Below the pieces are notes generated by a model, which saw nothing but the letters and a program-made list of their open reading frames with translations, searched no databases and was not told the DNA's origin. DNA of 64,000 nt from the NCBI GenBank assembly GCA_964387885.1, contig CAYLYZ010000001.1, forward strand, positions 124,001 to 188,000, given 5' to 3'. A program made the translations under genes and the position numbers. Origin of the DNA: JABGPL01 sp964387885 (GTDB taxonomy: Bacteria > Electryoneota > AABM5-125-24 > Hatepunaeales > Hatepunaeaceae). This document shows positions 9,298 through 18,846 of the stretch, one piece after another. Each line of letters opens with the position of its first letter. Position 1 is the first letter of the stretch.

Positions 9298-9933
9298 ATG
9301 AAAAAGATAAATTCAATAATAATTGCTCTGACCGTTTGCCTTACTTTCACCATCGGTCATACAGCAGAAACAAAATTCGTTATTGATGATCCTGGTGGGA
9401 GGAATAGTGTTGAATTCACATCAAAAGCCCCCATTGAGAACATCGTCGGTATTACCAATCAGGTTACCGGAAATCTATCTTTTGATCCTGAAGATTTACA
9501 GAAAAATGCCTCAGGGAGAATACAGGTAGATTTGCGAACTTTGACAACAGGTATTGACCTCAGAGATGAACACATGCGTTCAGAAAAATATCTCAATACC
9601 GAAGAATTCCCTTTTGCAGTTTTCGAATTTAATTCACCTGTTGAGACCGGAATTCAGAATCTTAAGCCCGGAGAAACGATCAGCATTTCCCTGCAGGGAA
9701 AGTTTAGGCTCCATGGGATTACCAGGGATATTGTAATTAAGGGTAACGCGAGTCTTTATAAAGAAGTTAAGGAACTCGTCGAATATGGATATCCCGGAAA
9801 AATGTTCAATTTTGATGGGCATTTCAAAGTTAACCTCAAAGACTTCAACATTAATCGGCCGGAATTCTTGATCATGAAGTTAGCTGAAGAGCAACAGATA
9901 CATATCAACTTCACGGCTACAACAGGTCGATAA
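9298..9933 (+). CDS. YceI-family periplasmic lipid-binding-like protein
   Basis: The 211-residue protein has a Sec signal peptide (MKKINSIIIALTVCLTF, with cleavage plausible after HTAE), then the YceI lipocalin-like beta-barrel. Diagnostic segments are KFVIDDPGGRNSVEFTSKAP, VDLRTLTTGIDLRDEHMRSE and the core FKVNLKDFNINRP. The family binds amphiphilic or polyisoprenoid ligands in the periplasm; no enzyme activity is established for most members. An ATG with an upstream AG-rich stretch (acagagaac) serves as start. It is followed by a strong hairpin shared with the converging hprK gene. Confidence 0.92.
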   Translation: MKKINSIIIALTVCLTFTIGHTAETKFVIDDPGGRNSVEFTSKAPIENIVGITNQVTGNLSFDPEDLQKNASGRIQVDLRTLTTGIDLRDEHMRSEKYLNTEEFPFAVFEFNSPVETGIQNLKPGETISISLQGKFRLHGITRDIVIKGNASLYKEVKELVEYGYPGKMFNFDGHFKVNLKDFNINRPEFLIMKLAEEQQIHINFTATTGR

Positions 9934-9971
9934 CTGAAGAAACCGTGAAAGATTGTTTTCGTATTAAAATC

Positions 9972-10003
9972 CAGTCCACCGGTTTTATCAAATTGGTGGA
10001 CTG
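9972..10003. terminator. Hairpin between converging yceI and hprK genes
   Basis: CAGTCCACC (9972-9980) pairs exactly with GGTGGACTG (9995-10003) around a 14-nt loop. It lies 39 nt after the yceI-like stop and 23 nt after the hprK stop on the other strand, the expected place for a bidirectional terminator. There is no long U tract on either side, so it may act with Rho or as an mRNA end stabiliser. Confidence 0.55.
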
Positions 10004-10025
10004 CTTACTCCAGCACTAATCAATT

Positions 10026-11000
10026 TTATTCATTATCCCATCTGAGGTAATTATCAATCCGGTTTTTTGTTTTCATGTTTTTTAGCAGTCTTCGGTTCAG
10101 ATCCTTTGCTGCATTAAATCCATATACCTTCAGGTGCTGATTAAGTGCAATTGTTTCAGCAATAACCGTAATGTTTTTACCCGGGTATATTGGTAATCTA
10201 ATCAGGGGAATTTGAACTCCAAGGTATTCGGTATATTGGTCCTGAAGTCCAAGTCGCTCGTAATCTTCTTTGTCGTCCCAATCTGCAAGCTCAACAATTG
10301 TCTCAATTCGCTTCTGAAGTCTGATAGCCCGTACACCAAATACTTCCCTGACATTAATGACTCCGACTCCTCTGATCTCAATCAGGTGTTTTAACATCTC
10401 CGGACCGGTACCAACAACGATATCTGGAGGCTTCAGAGTCAAATTAACTACATCATCAGCAACGAGCCTGTGACCGCGTTCGACCAGATCGAGTGCAATC
10501 TCACTCTTACCAATACTCGCACGTCCAATAAAGAGCAATCCTGTTCCATAACAGTCGACAAGAGTTCCATGAATAGATTCAGAAGGTGCAAAACAGGCAC
10601 TGAGAAAGTTGGTGAATAAGAATGCCACATCACTCGCTGCATTCCCTGAAGTTATTATTGGTATCTGCTTTTCATTGGCAATTTTTTTCATCAACTTACT
10701 GACTTTGTTCCGACCGGTTACAACCACGCAGGGAGTTTTATTTTGGAAAAGCCTCTCAAGCGCAGCATGACAGTCGTTTTCTGGTAATTGTGCGAGATAT
10801 AATGATTCAGAATCTCCCACAAGCTGAACTCTGTCTTCAGGAAATCCTTTTACGAATCCAGCGAGAGCTAATCCAGGGCGGTGCAGTTCACTACCTTCAA
10901 TAGTTCTGCCCAAGCCCTCCTTACCAGCGATTACCTTTAATCTCAAATCACTGGTTACACCCTTAATCAATTCGCGAACCGTGATGGGTTTGTTATCCAT
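10026..11000 (-). CDS. hprK: HPr kinase/phosphorylase
   Basis: This is the bifunctional enzyme that phosphorylates and dephosphorylates a serine of HPr. Its 324 residues show both halves. The N-terminal domain starts TVRELIKG, and the catalytic domain has HGTLVDCYG (His144), the P-loop GRASIGKS (159-166) and ADDVV. The C-terminal signature EIRGVGVINVREVFG identifies the family unambiguously. It follows hpf by 22 nt. In FCB and proteobacterial lineages hprK often sits near hpf and PTS-like genes. Here no HPr or EIIA gene is within the window, so its partner must be elsewhere. Confidence 0.96.
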   Translation of the reverse strand: MDNKPITVRELIKGVTSDLRLKVIAGKEGLGRTIEGSELHRPGLALAGFVKGFPEDRVQLVGDSESLYLAQLPENDCHAALERLFQNKTPCVVVTGRNKVSKLMKKIANEKQIPIITSGNAASDVAFLFTNFLSACFAPSESIHGTLVDCYGTGLLFIGRASIGKSEIALDLVERGHRLVADDVVNLTLKPPDIVVGTGPEMLKHLIEIRGVGVINVREVFGVRAIRLQKRIETIVELADWDDKEDYERLGLQDQYTEYLGVQIPLIRLPIYPGKNITVIAETIALNQHLKVYGFNAAKDLNRRLLKNMKTKNRIDNYLRWDNE

Positions 11001-11022
11001 TATCCTGCCGAAAAAATTCCGC

Positions 11023-11313
11023 TTAACCTCTGGTTGTCACCTTTGATTTAACTGATCTGATTTGGGTCTCAAGCTTGCTGACAACCTTCGGAATAACTTT
11101 ATAAAAATCTGTGCCATCCAAATTAGAAACCAGGGTCTTCCCAAAAGCAATTATCCGAATATCTGCAGTTTTCTGGTTTTTGTTCTCGTCAAGTATTATT
11201 TCGCAAGTGGAAGTTGCATCAGTGTATTTCCTCAATCTTAAAACTTCCTTCCTGGAAAAATCCTTCAATTTGTCTGTGGCATCAAAATGCCGAGCCGAAA
11301 AAGTAATCTTCAT
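11023..11313 (-). CDS. hpf: Short ribosome hibernation promoting factor
   Basis: The 96-residue S30AE-domain protein binds the 30S decoding channel and silences ribosomes in starvation. It has the family pattern: ITFSARHFDATDKLKDFSRKE, followed by ADIRIIAFGKTLVSNLDGTDFY and a basic C-terminus KTQIRSVKSK-like helix. The length is that of the short HPF/YfiA form; the C-terminal dimerisation domain of long HPF is absent. It lies 3 nt after xerC and 22 nt before hprK, so it is in the same transcription unit. Confidence 0.92.
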   Translation of the reverse strand: MKITFSARHFDATDKLKDFSRKEVLRLRKYTDATSTCEIILDENKNQKTADIRIIAFGKTLVSNLDGTDFYKVIPKVVSKLETQIRSVKSKVTTRG

Positions 11314-11316
11314 ACT

Positions 11317-12231
11317 CTACCCCGATTCTTTTTCCGCACGTGGATGTGCTTGATCGTATACCTGAATTAATCGATCAATCTCAACGTGCGTATATATTTG
11401 CGTTGTACCAAGGTTCTCGTGCCCAAGTAACTCCTGAATTATTCGGATATCAGCACCTCGATTCAGAAGGTGTGTCGCATATGAGTGTCGTAATGCATGT
11501 GGATTCAGCTGCGTGCGTTCTGATGCACGACTTAGAACCTTCTGCACCCGTCGAGCAACACTACGATTAGAAAGGCGTTGACCTCGGTTGTTTAAAAATA
11601 ATGCCTGGGATTGTCTCTCAGCTTTTAAAAAGTTGTTTCGAACCAAGAGATAGGAATTAAGTAATTTCTGTATATGATCTGTTAAGGGAATAATTCGTTC
11701 TTTCCGACCCTTTCCCAAGACCTTAATGAAATTCTCTTGAATTGAACTCAGATTTAGCGCTCCAAGTTCCGACAGTCTCATACCGGTGGCATAGAATAAT
11801 TCGACAATCACTCGATCTCTTTTACCAATGGGATTTGGATCTTGTGATAATTCAAGAGCTTCAAAAATTGCGTTTTCAGAAATTGGTTTTGGCAATCCAC
11901 GATGTTCACGTGGTGAATTGACTAATTCTGTGGGATTTTCCTCAATTTGTCCTGTTCGTTGAAGGTGATGGAACAACCCTTTAACAGCGATGAATTTTCG
12001 ATTTATCGTTCTCGTTGAATTTCCCCGCCGATGTAACTCATAGATAAAATCACGAATTTGACGTGGTTTCACTTTTAACAGTTTCGTCTCACTGCTCGCT
12101 ATGTGTTCCTCAAATGTGTGAAGATCTTTTCGGTATGCCCTTATAGTATTAGGGCTATGGTTCCGTACCTTTTCCAACTCAGTTAAATATTGTTGGATAA
12201 AATGATTCAAGATTGCGGAGTCTGCCTCCAT
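11317..12231 (-). CDS. xerC: Site-specific tyrosine recombinase XerC/XerD
   Basis: The 304-residue recombinase resolves chromosome dimers at dif together with a partner Xer protein. The N-terminal SAM-like DNA-binding domain (about 1-100: YLTELEKVRNHSPNTIRAY) is followed by the catalytic domain with the RKHRH-Y set: Arg in ATGMRLSELG, Lys in LGKGRKERI, HALRHSYATH, LLGHENLGTTQ and the nucleophile in IYTHV. Synteny with topA, which overlaps it by 25 nt, resembles topA-xerC arrangements in other bacteria and favours XerC over XerD, but the sequence alone does not decide. There is no phage or integron context. Confidence 0.9.
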   Translation of the reverse strand: MEADSAILNHFIQQYLTELEKVRNHSPNTIRAYRKDLHTFEEHIASSETKLLKVKPRQIRDFIYELHRRGNSTRTINRKFIAVKGLFHHLQRTGQIEENPTELVNSPREHRGLPKPISENAIFEALELSQDPNPIGKRDRVIVELFYATGMRLSELGALNLSSIQENFIKVLGKGRKERIIPLTDHIQKLLNSYLLVRNNFLKAERQSQALFLNNRGQRLSNRSVARRVQKVLSRASERTQLNPHALRHSYATHLLNRGADIRIIQELLGHENLGTTQIYTHVEIDRLIQVYDQAHPRAEKESG

Positions 12232-14594
12232 TCACACCTGCCACAATGCTTTATGTCACCCATCTTTTTTGATTTCTTCAGGAATAGAGTTCCAGCTCCA
12301 CATTCCGGACAGTTACCTTCTACCGGTTGATCCCAGGATGTAAATTTACACTCTGGATATTTTGTGCAGCCGAAAAACACCCTTCCTTTTTTACTGCGAA
12401 GTTCCTTAATTTCACCTGTACAGTCATCTTCAGGGCATTTATGCCCTGTGGTGATGGCAAGAATTCCCTTACATTTCGGGTAATTACTACATCCGAGGAA
12501 TTTGCCGAATCTTCCGGATCGCACAACCATTGGTTGGCCGCATTCAGGACACTTCTCGTCAACTTCTTCCGGTTCTTCAGCATTAATGTTTTCGGCAAAT
12601 TTACATTTTGGGAAACCCGAGCAAGAAATAAACCTGCCCTTCCTACCCCAGCGATAGACAAGATCCTCACCGCATTCAGGACATGCTCTACCAACAGGTT
12701 GCACAACCAGTTTTTTCTTTAGTTCTTTGTATGTAGTTTCAGCGACAGTTAATGCCTCATTAAAGGGAGAATAGAAATCTCTGACAACATCAAGCCAGTT
12801 TGCACCCATTTCAATGCGATCTAATTCTTCTTCCATCTGGGCAGTGAAATCAACATTAAAAAAATCGGGAAATCTATCAACCAGAATTTTATTAACTACA
12901 TCCCCTAAATCCGTAGGATGAAGATTTTTTTCGATGCGGTCCACATATTTTCTGTCAATTATGGTTGTTATAATTGATGCGTATGTACTGGGCCGACCGA
13001 TTCCGAGCTCGTCGAGTTCTTTCACGAGACGGGCTTCAGAATACCTGGGAGGTGGCTGAGTAAAGTGTTGTATTGGTAAGAGTTCATTGAGATCGAGACT
13101 CATGCCGACTTCTAATCCTGGAGGAATCTGTGATTTGTCATTATCATTAGATTCCTGCTTATCCTCCTTAACATCCTGATAAACAGTCAGGTATCCCTGG
13201 TAGACTATTACCTGTCCCGAAGCACCGAACTCAATTATTTTTGAGTCATCTTCTATCTTCACCTTAGTGCTGTCAAGTTCAGCTGGTTTCATTTGAGTAG
13301 CGACAAACCGTCTCCAAATCGTCTCATAAAGTTTAAATTCTTGAGGGCTCAGAAATGGCTTAACATCTTTCGGAGTGTTTTTTACATCCGTTGGTCGGAT
13401 AGCCTCATGTGCATCCTGAACAGCTCCCTTTTTATTCTTATAATGGCGGACCGTTTCATTCACCATATCAGTACCATAATCTGAAGCAATCCAATCTCGC
13501 AAATTGGCATTTGCCTCGCTCGAAATTCTTGTAGAATCGGTTCTCATGTAGGTGATCAATCCGACAGATCCTTTAGAACCAAGTTCGATACCCTCATACA
13601 GCTTCTGAGCGATTGACATAGTCCTTTTGACCGTCATTCCAAACCTTCGACCTGCATCCTGCTGAAGAGTGCTTGTTATGTATGGTGGTGCGGGATGTCG
13701 TTTCTTTCTACTTCGTTTGATATCTGTAATTCTGTATGAAGCAGCATTTAGCCTCTTGCATATCTTGTCCGAGTTCTCTTTATCGGGAATCTTTACTTTC
13801 TTTTTATCCAGCTTATTCAGTCTAGCTTTTAATGGATTGATATTATCAGACTTGAATAAACCATCAATTGTCCAGTATTCTTCCGAAACAAACGCATTAA
13901 TCTCAGCTTCACGTTCACAAATCAGTCTTAATGCAACTGATTGAACTCGTCCGGCAGATAATCCACGAGCAACGGTTTTCCATAACAATGGACTTACTTT
14001 ATAACCGACAAGTCGATCCATTACACGTCTCGCCTGTTGAGCATCGACCTTTTGCTGGTCTATTTTCCCGGGGGAATTGAGTGCAGCATGAACAGCTTTC
14101 TTTGTAATCTCATTGAAAGTAACCCGCCAAATTTGATTTTTGGATCGAGACGATATCTCATTACTGATGTGCCATGCAATAGCCTCTCCCTCTCGATCAG
14201 GGTCAGTTGCTATATAAACTGCCTTAGCTGCTTTCGCAGCCTTTTTGAGTTTCTGAACAACCTGAGTTTTATCGGGTAATACCTCATAATCCGGTAAAAA
14301 CCTGTTGTTTACATCAACACCGATTTTTTTTCTTGGAAGGTCAATAATGTGTCCCCCACTCGCCATTACGTATAAACTCTGAGCTTTGGACTCTGATCCC
14401 TTACCAGATTCTCTAAAAGAGGTCAGGTATTTCCCAAGAGTTCTTGCTTTAGTAGGACTTTCAACAATTATCAAACCGTCTATTCCGGTGGGAATTGCGT
14501 CTGTAGATTTACTCTTTTTTGATCGACTTTTCGAAGTATCTTTACTTTTCTTAGTTGCAGCCGACCGATTTGATTTTGAATTAGCTTTGTTCAC
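12207..14594 (-). CDS. topA: DNA topoisomerase I
   Basis: This type IA topoisomerase relaxes negative supercoils. The 795-residue protein starts with a Ser/Lys-rich tail (about 40 residues), then a TOPRIM domain (IVESPTKARTLGKYL and DPDREGEA). The active-site tyrosine is in ITYMRTDSTRIS, and the GIGRPSTYASII block follows. The C-terminus carries four CxxC-type zinc ribbons (CPECGEDL...CSGFPKC, CPECGQPM...CSNYPKC, CPEDDC...CTKYPEC, CPECGAG...CGRC). It overlaps smg by 4 nt upstream and xerC by 25 nt downstream, so translation is probably coupled. Confidence 0.97.
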   Translation of the reverse strand: MNKANSKSNRSAATKKSKDTSKSRSKKSKSTDAIPTGIDGLIIVESPTKARTLGKYLTSFRESGKGSESKAQSLYVMASGGHIIDLPRKKIGVDVNNRFLPDYEVLPDKTQVVQKLKKAAKAAKAVYIATDPDREGEAIAWHISNEISSRSKNQIWRVTFNEITKKAVHAALNSPGKIDQQKVDAQQARRVMDRLVGYKVSPLLWKTVARGLSAGRVQSVALRLICEREAEINAFVSEEYWTIDGLFKSDNINPLKARLNKLDKKKVKIPDKENSDKICKRLNAASYRITDIKRSRKKRHPAPPYITSTLQQDAGRRFGMTVKRTMSIAQKLYEGIELGSKGSVGLITYMRTDSTRISSEANANLRDWIASDYGTDMVNETVRHYKNKKGAVQDAHEAIRPTDVKNTPKDVKPFLSPQEFKLYETIWRRFVATQMKPAELDSTKVKIEDDSKIIEFGASGQVIVYQGYLTVYQDVKEDKQESNDNDKSQIPPGLEVGMSLDLNELLPIQHFTQPPPRYSEARLVKELDELGIGRPSTYASIITTIIDRKYVDRIEKNLHPTDLGDVVNKILVDRFPDFFNVDFTAQMEEELDRIEMGANWLDVVRDFYSPFNEALTVAETTYKELKKKLVVQPVGRACPECGEDLVYRWGRKGRFISCSGFPKCKFAENINAEEPEEVDEKCPECGQPMVVRSGRFGKFLGCSNYPKCKGILAITTGHKCPEDDCTGEIKELRSKKGRVFFGCTKYPECKFTSWDQPVEGNCPECGAGTLFLKKSKKMGDIKHCGRCEWRQTPQS

Positions 14595-15061
14595 TGTACC
14601 TTTTCTGATGGGATTTTTAGATAATAAGCATGACTTGGAATCTGAACAGTTTCTTCCGATTCCATCAACGTATTTGCTACAAATGACTTGATCTCTTCAA
14701 CTGATACATTCCGGCCTCCAAGGAGTACTGCTTTCTCTATGATACGATCCAAATCTACAAGTGACAGTATTCCAAGATGACGAAGTTCAATTAAATATCC
14801 ATATGCTTCAGGAGACAGGGCAGCCTTCTCAACTTCATGCAGTATTCGAAAGGATTCTGTTTCTATACTCTCAACTTCTAAAGACTTCGTATTTCCTTCA
14901 CCTCTGTTGTAAAACCAGAAAAATGCCGATTCAATTTCTTGGCGAGTATATCCTAAATCCATGAGATCCTCAGTTAATGGGTCAAACTCGTCTGGTTGTA
15001 TAACTCCCTCGGAGTATTGCCGCAATAAAATCACGAGTATCTCAACTATATGTCTTTCCAT
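14591..15061 (-). CDS. smg: Smg/DUF494 family protein
   Basis: The 156-residue, acidic, helix-rich protein matches the Smg (DUF494) family by its N-terminus MERHIVEILVILLRQY followed by DLMDLGYTRQEIESAFFWF. The C-terminal half continues with AYGYLIELRHLGILSL and DLDRIIEKAVLLG, a typical family ending. The role is not established; the gene is repeatedly found beside topA or dprA, as here, where its stop overlaps the topA start by 4 nt. It is 21 nt downstream of secA. No catalytic motif is visible. Confidence 0.85.
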   Translation of the reverse strand: MERHIVEILVILLRQYSEGVIQPDEFDPLTEDLMDLGYTRQEIESAFFWFYNRGEGNTKSLEVESIETESFRILHEVEKAALSPEAYGYLIELRHLGILSLVDLDRIIEKAVLLGGRNVSVEEIKSFVANTLMESEETVQIPSHAYYLKIPSEKVQ

Positions 15062-15082
15062 TTTTTCCTCAAAATTCGGGTT

Positions 15083-18058
15083 TTACACCCCACAACACTT
15101 CTTGTATTTTTTTCCACTGCCACATGGACAGGGGTCATTACGTCCGGTTGTTTTTTCAACTTTCACAGGCTGTATTTTTTTTGTTCGACTCTTGGCCTGA
15201 TTTTCTTGAGCAGTCGGAGCCTGAGTTGAGTCCATTCCTTTGGCTTCCGAGTGTATATATGAAAGGCGGGATGTTGATCGAGAAGGTCTTTTTTCATCCG
15301 ATTCCTTCACAACAGAATTAAATATCACCCGCAAAGTTTCCTCGTTTGCAGTTTCCAGCATCGTGCTGAAAAGGTCAAATCCTTCCCTCTTGAATTCAAT
15401 CAACGGATCTTTTTGCCCGTAAGCACGCAGACCCACTCCTTCTTTTAACCGATCCATATCATATAAATGATCCTTCCATTTCTCATCAATAATTCGCAAT
15501 GCAACATATCGAACGAATGTATGGAACATATCTTCACCAAAAATCTCACTTCTTCGGTTAAATGACTTTACTGTTTCATCCAATAGATATTCGTGCCAAT
15601 CATCAGGTTTTGATATTTCTCCCCAACTATCTTCAGGTGGTGGTTTAAGCTGTAGATTCCTGAATAATGCTTTTCTCAATTCGTCCTGCATCCAGACATC
15701 TGGAGATGCATGATTATCAGTATATTCATCAACTAAAATGCTCAGATAATCATCGGCAATATCTTTCACAACATTTGGCAGATCGCTGTCGAACAACATA
15801 GCACGTCTTCTGCCATACACTGCTTCACGCTGCTGATTCATAACATTATCATATTCCAACAAGTGTTTTCTTATTCCGAAGTTGTATGCTTCGACACGTT
15901 TCTGCGCCTTTTCAATCGAACGTGTAATCATTGGATGGGTAATAACATCACCATCCCTTGCTCCAATCCTGTCCATTATGCTCGCGATCCGTTCAGATCC
16001 GAACAGCCTCATCAGATCATCTTCAAGAGAGAGGAAGAATATCGATGCACCGGGATCCCCCTGTCGTCCTGACCGTCCCCGAAGCTGCCTGTCCACTCTT
16101 CGAGATTCGTGTCGTTCAGTACCAATAATCTGCAGCCCACCTTCGGCTTTGGCTTTATCTCCTTCCTTTCCCAGCCATCTGACGACTCCTGCCCCTAACT
16201 TAATATCGGTACCGCGGCCTGCCATGTTTGTGGCGATAGTCACAGACCCAGGCTGACCTGCATATTTTACAATTTCAGCTTCATTTTTATGATGTTTTGC
16301 ATTAAGGACGTTGTGTTTAATATTTTGACGTCGTAGCATCCGGGAGAGTGTTTCAGAGACGTCAACTGAAACCGTTCCAACCAATACCGGCAATCTCTCC
16401 TCGTTTAATGCTTTTATTTCTTCGACAATAGCATTGTATTTCTCGCGCTTTGTCTTGTAAATAACATCTTCATTATCGACACGGTTAATGGGCTCATTTG
16501 TTGGAATAACTACAACTTCCAGTTTATAAATATCCCAGAATTCCCCTTCTTCCGTTTCTGCAGTACCGGTCATTCCTGCCAATTTACCATAGAGCCGGAA
16601 AAAATTCTGAAGAGTGATCGTTGCGACGGTTTGAGTTTCTCCCTCGACCTTTACTTTCTCTTTAGCCTCAATTGCTTGATGCAAACCATCCGAATAGCGT
16701 CTCCCTGCCATGAGTCGTCCGGTGAATTCATCCACAATCATGACCTTGCCTTCCTGAACTACATATTCAACATCCTTTTCAAATAGTGAATATGCCCGAA
16801 GGAGTTGACTGATATTGTGAATTTTCTCGCTGCGTTGGGAAAATAGAACCTGTATCTCGTCCTTCTTTCTTAATTTATCATCGTCCGATAGTTCCTCGTC
16901 ATTCTCAATCTGGTGAAATTCCTCGGAAAGGTCAGGAAGGATAAACATTTCCGAATCACTGCCCGAGAAATTCGCTAACAGGTCTCTTCCTTCATCTGTC
17001 AAGTCAATCGTATGTTGCTTTTCATCTAAGACATAAAGTAGTTCTTCATCGAGCTCATGCAGGCGTTTCTCTCGCATATAATCTTTCTCTACCTGCTGCA
17101 TCAGCGATTTTGTTCCCTGTTCAGACAATAATTTCACCACCCGCTTGTGTTTGGGTGCTGCACGGTGGGATTTTAATATCATCTTCCCGATTTCATAGTT
17201 GTTCTCGTCAGGATCATTCGTCATGAGTTTTTCAATATCGGAAATCAATCTGGTTACTCTATCCCGTTGAGCTTTAACCAGTCTTTCAACTGGCGTCTTA
17301 AGCTCGTCATAAAGTTGATTGCTTTGACTGACGGGACCAGCAATAATAAGAGGTGTTCTGGCTTCATCGATGAGGACTGAGTCGACCTCGTCGACGATAG
17401 CATAATGGTGTTCACCCTGGACAACGTCGGCAGGTGCAGTAGCCATATTATCGCGTAGATAATCGAAACCAAATTCGTTATTCGTTCCGTATGTTATATC
17501 ACATGCATAATTATTGCGTCTTTCCGACGGTGACATATTACTGATAATCGTCCCAACACTTACTCCGAGGAATTTATAAACACCACCCATCCATTCCGCA
17601 TCACGCTGCGCTAAATAATCATTAACCGTAATAAGATGTACACCTTTCCCACTCAGACTATTCAGGTACAGAGGCATTGTCGCTACAAGTGTCTTTCCCT
17701 CTCCAGTTGCCATTTCTGCGATTTTACCCCGATGAAGAACCATTCCACCAATAAGCTGAACATCATATGGAACCATATCCCATGTTGTCGGTTGACCAAC
17801 AACATCCCAGGTTTCACCTATACATCTCCGACATGCATCTTTGACTAATGCAAACGCTTCTGGCAGCAAGTCATCGAGTTCTTCACCATCAGCGATTCGA
17901 TTTCTGAACTCTTCAGTTTTTAAGGGAAAATCTTCGTCTGAGAGAGATTGGCTGTAAGTTTCAAAATAGCCATTTATTTCATTGACAACAGGTAACAGTG
18001 ATTTGAGCTGCCTGTCTCGTTTAGATCCGAAAAGTGATGATATAAACTTAGTTATCAT
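15083..18058 (-). CDS. secA: Preprotein translocase ATPase SecA
   Basis: The 991-residue motor drives Sec-dependent export through SecYEG. Visible blocks are the Walker A MATGEGKTLVAT, TYGTNNEFGFDYLRDN, the DEAD-like VDEVDSVLIDEARTPL, the preprotein-binding region, motif VI with RGRSGRQGDPGAS, and a C-terminal zinc motif (CPCGSGKKYKKCC) that binds SecB or phospholipid. A lysine-rich insertion near residues 230-330 is longer than in E. coli SecA and resembles the enlarged helical inserts of other FCB SecA proteins. It lies 13 nt after nusB and 21 nt before smg. Confidence 0.98.
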   Translation of the reverse strand: MITKFISSLFGSKRDRQLKSLLPVVNEINGYFETYSQSLSDEDFPLKTEEFRNRIADGEELDDLLPEAFALVKDACRRCIGETWDVVGQPTTWDMVPYDVQLIGGMVLHRGKIAEMATGEGKTLVATMPLYLNSLSGKGVHLITVNDYLAQRDAEWMGGVYKFLGVSVGTIISNMSPSERRNNYACDITYGTNNEFGFDYLRDNMATAPADVVQGEHHYAIVDEVDSVLIDEARTPLIIAGPVSQSNQLYDELKTPVERLVKAQRDRVTRLISDIEKLMTNDPDENNYEIGKMILKSHRAAPKHKRVVKLLSEQGTKSLMQQVEKDYMREKRLHELDEELLYVLDEKQHTIDLTDEGRDLLANFSGSDSEMFILPDLSEEFHQIENDEELSDDDKLRKKDEIQVLFSQRSEKIHNISQLLRAYSLFEKDVEYVVQEGKVMIVDEFTGRLMAGRRYSDGLHQAIEAKEKVKVEGETQTVATITLQNFFRLYGKLAGMTGTAETEEGEFWDIYKLEVVVIPTNEPINRVDNEDVIYKTKREKYNAIVEEIKALNEERLPVLVGTVSVDVSETLSRMLRRQNIKHNVLNAKHHKNEAEIVKYAGQPGSVTIATNMAGRGTDIKLGAGVVRWLGKEGDKAKAEGGLQIIGTERHESRRVDRQLRGRSGRQGDPGASIFFLSLEDDLMRLFGSERIASIMDRIGARDGDVITHPMITRSIEKAQKRVEAYNFGIRKHLLEYDNVMNQQREAVYGRRRAMLFDSDLPNVVKDIADDYLSILVDEYTDNHASPDVWMQDELRKALFRNLQLKPPPEDSWGEISKPDDWHEYLLDETVKSFNRRSEIFGEDMFHTFVRYVALRIIDEKWKDHLYDMDRLKEGVGLRAYGQKDPLIEFKREGFDLFSTMLETANEETLRVIFNSVVKESDEKRPSRSTSRLSYIHSEAKGMDSTQAPTAQENQAKSRTKKIQPVKVEKTTGRNDPCPCGSGKKYKKCCGV

Positions 18059-18071
18059 ATGGATTCAATTA

Positions 18072-18557
18072 TTATTCACCCGATTCATCTTTACTCTGAA
18101 CTTTCAGAGCCACTTTGCCCTGAACTATCTCCCCGTAAACAGCATCAAGGATACCATTTACAAATCTACTGCTTTTATCCGTTGAGAATTTTTTTGCTAT
18201 CTCAATAGCCTCATTTATTGTCACCTTAGGCGGCACATCAGGGAAGTACAACAATTCAGTTATTGCCATTCTAAGAATCGCCTTGTCTATCACAGCGATT
18301 CTATGAAACTCCCATTTCTTAACTTTTTCACGAATCAGGGCATCGAGTTGTTCCCTGTATCGAGAAAGATGTTTCAGAAGTCGTGAAGTATAAGGCAACG
18401 GATCCCCTTCGATGGCAATTAAGGGATCAGATAGGGCATGTTCAACAGAACAGCCTCTAATTTCCATTGCATAGAAAGCCCTTAAGGCAATTTCACGAGC
18501 GAGTCTGCGGGTCGGTAATTGACTCGATAACTCTTTTTTGTCAAGGATCTCGGGCAC
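18072..18557 (-). CDS. nusB: Transcription antitermination factor NusB
   Basis: The 161-residue all-helical protein binds BoxA RNA with NusE (S10) in ribosomal RNA antitermination. Family marks are the N-terminal RRLAREIALRAFYAMEIRG, the mid segment RIAVIDKAILRMAITELLYFPDVP, and the C-terminal TINEAIEIAKKFSTDKSSRFVNGILDAV, which is near diagnostic. It heads the run nusB-secA-smg-topA-xerC-hpf-hprK, with 289 nt of upstream spacer that probably holds the operon promoter and ends the preceding catabolic operon. Confidence 0.95.
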   Translation of the reverse strand: MPEILDKKELSSQLPTRRLAREIALRAFYAMEIRGCSVEHALSDPLIAIEGDPLPYTSRLLKHLSRYREQLDALIREKVKKWEFHRIAVIDKAILRMAITELLYFPDVPPKVTINEAIEIAKKFSTDKSSRFVNGILDAVYGEIVQGKVALKVQSKDESGE

Positions 18558-18774
18558 AGTTATTGTTTATTCACTTTTGTGAAAACCAACCTTCAGGAAA
18601 AAGCAAGAAATAGGCCGTTGATGAAACTTCACCTACGGACTTACATCTCATACGCGATTATCAACTGAGATGTTTGCATGAATATTTAATTATAACACAA
18701 AAAAAACTATAACATCAATCTTGTGTTTAATTATCTTTCAAATAATTACTAACATTAGAGCTGCTTATCAATGA

Positions 18775-18833
18775 CTGAAACCGGTTTGTATTATATCCAA
18801 AGGACTGAATGGATAACTACAAACCGGTTTCAG
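18775..18833 (-). terminator. Long hairpin at the end of the acyl-CoA catabolic operon
   Basis: CTGAAACCGGTTTGTA (18775-18790) and TACAAACCGGTTTCAG (18818-18833) are exact 16-bp inverted arms. A further inner pairing TATCC/GGATA (18794-18798 with 18811-18815) lengthens the stem. It begins 14 nt past the stop codon of the last gene in the operon. There is no U run after it on the minus strand, so it could be a Rho-assisted terminator, an mRNA-stabilising end, or a dyad binding site. The rest of the 289-nt gap to nusB is AT-rich without a recognisable feature. Confidence 0.6.
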
Positions 18834-18846
18834 ACAAATTTACTCA

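Noticed and set aside
11317..12231. Integrase of a mobile element beside the tRNA
   Set aside because: The recombinase is in a topA-hpf housekeeping context and far from the tRNA at 36 kb; there is no phage gene or attachment repeat.
12327..12722. Open frames on both strands opposite or alternative to the zinc-ribbon region of topA
   Set aside because: The topA frame has four CxxC ribbons there; the others are composition shadows.
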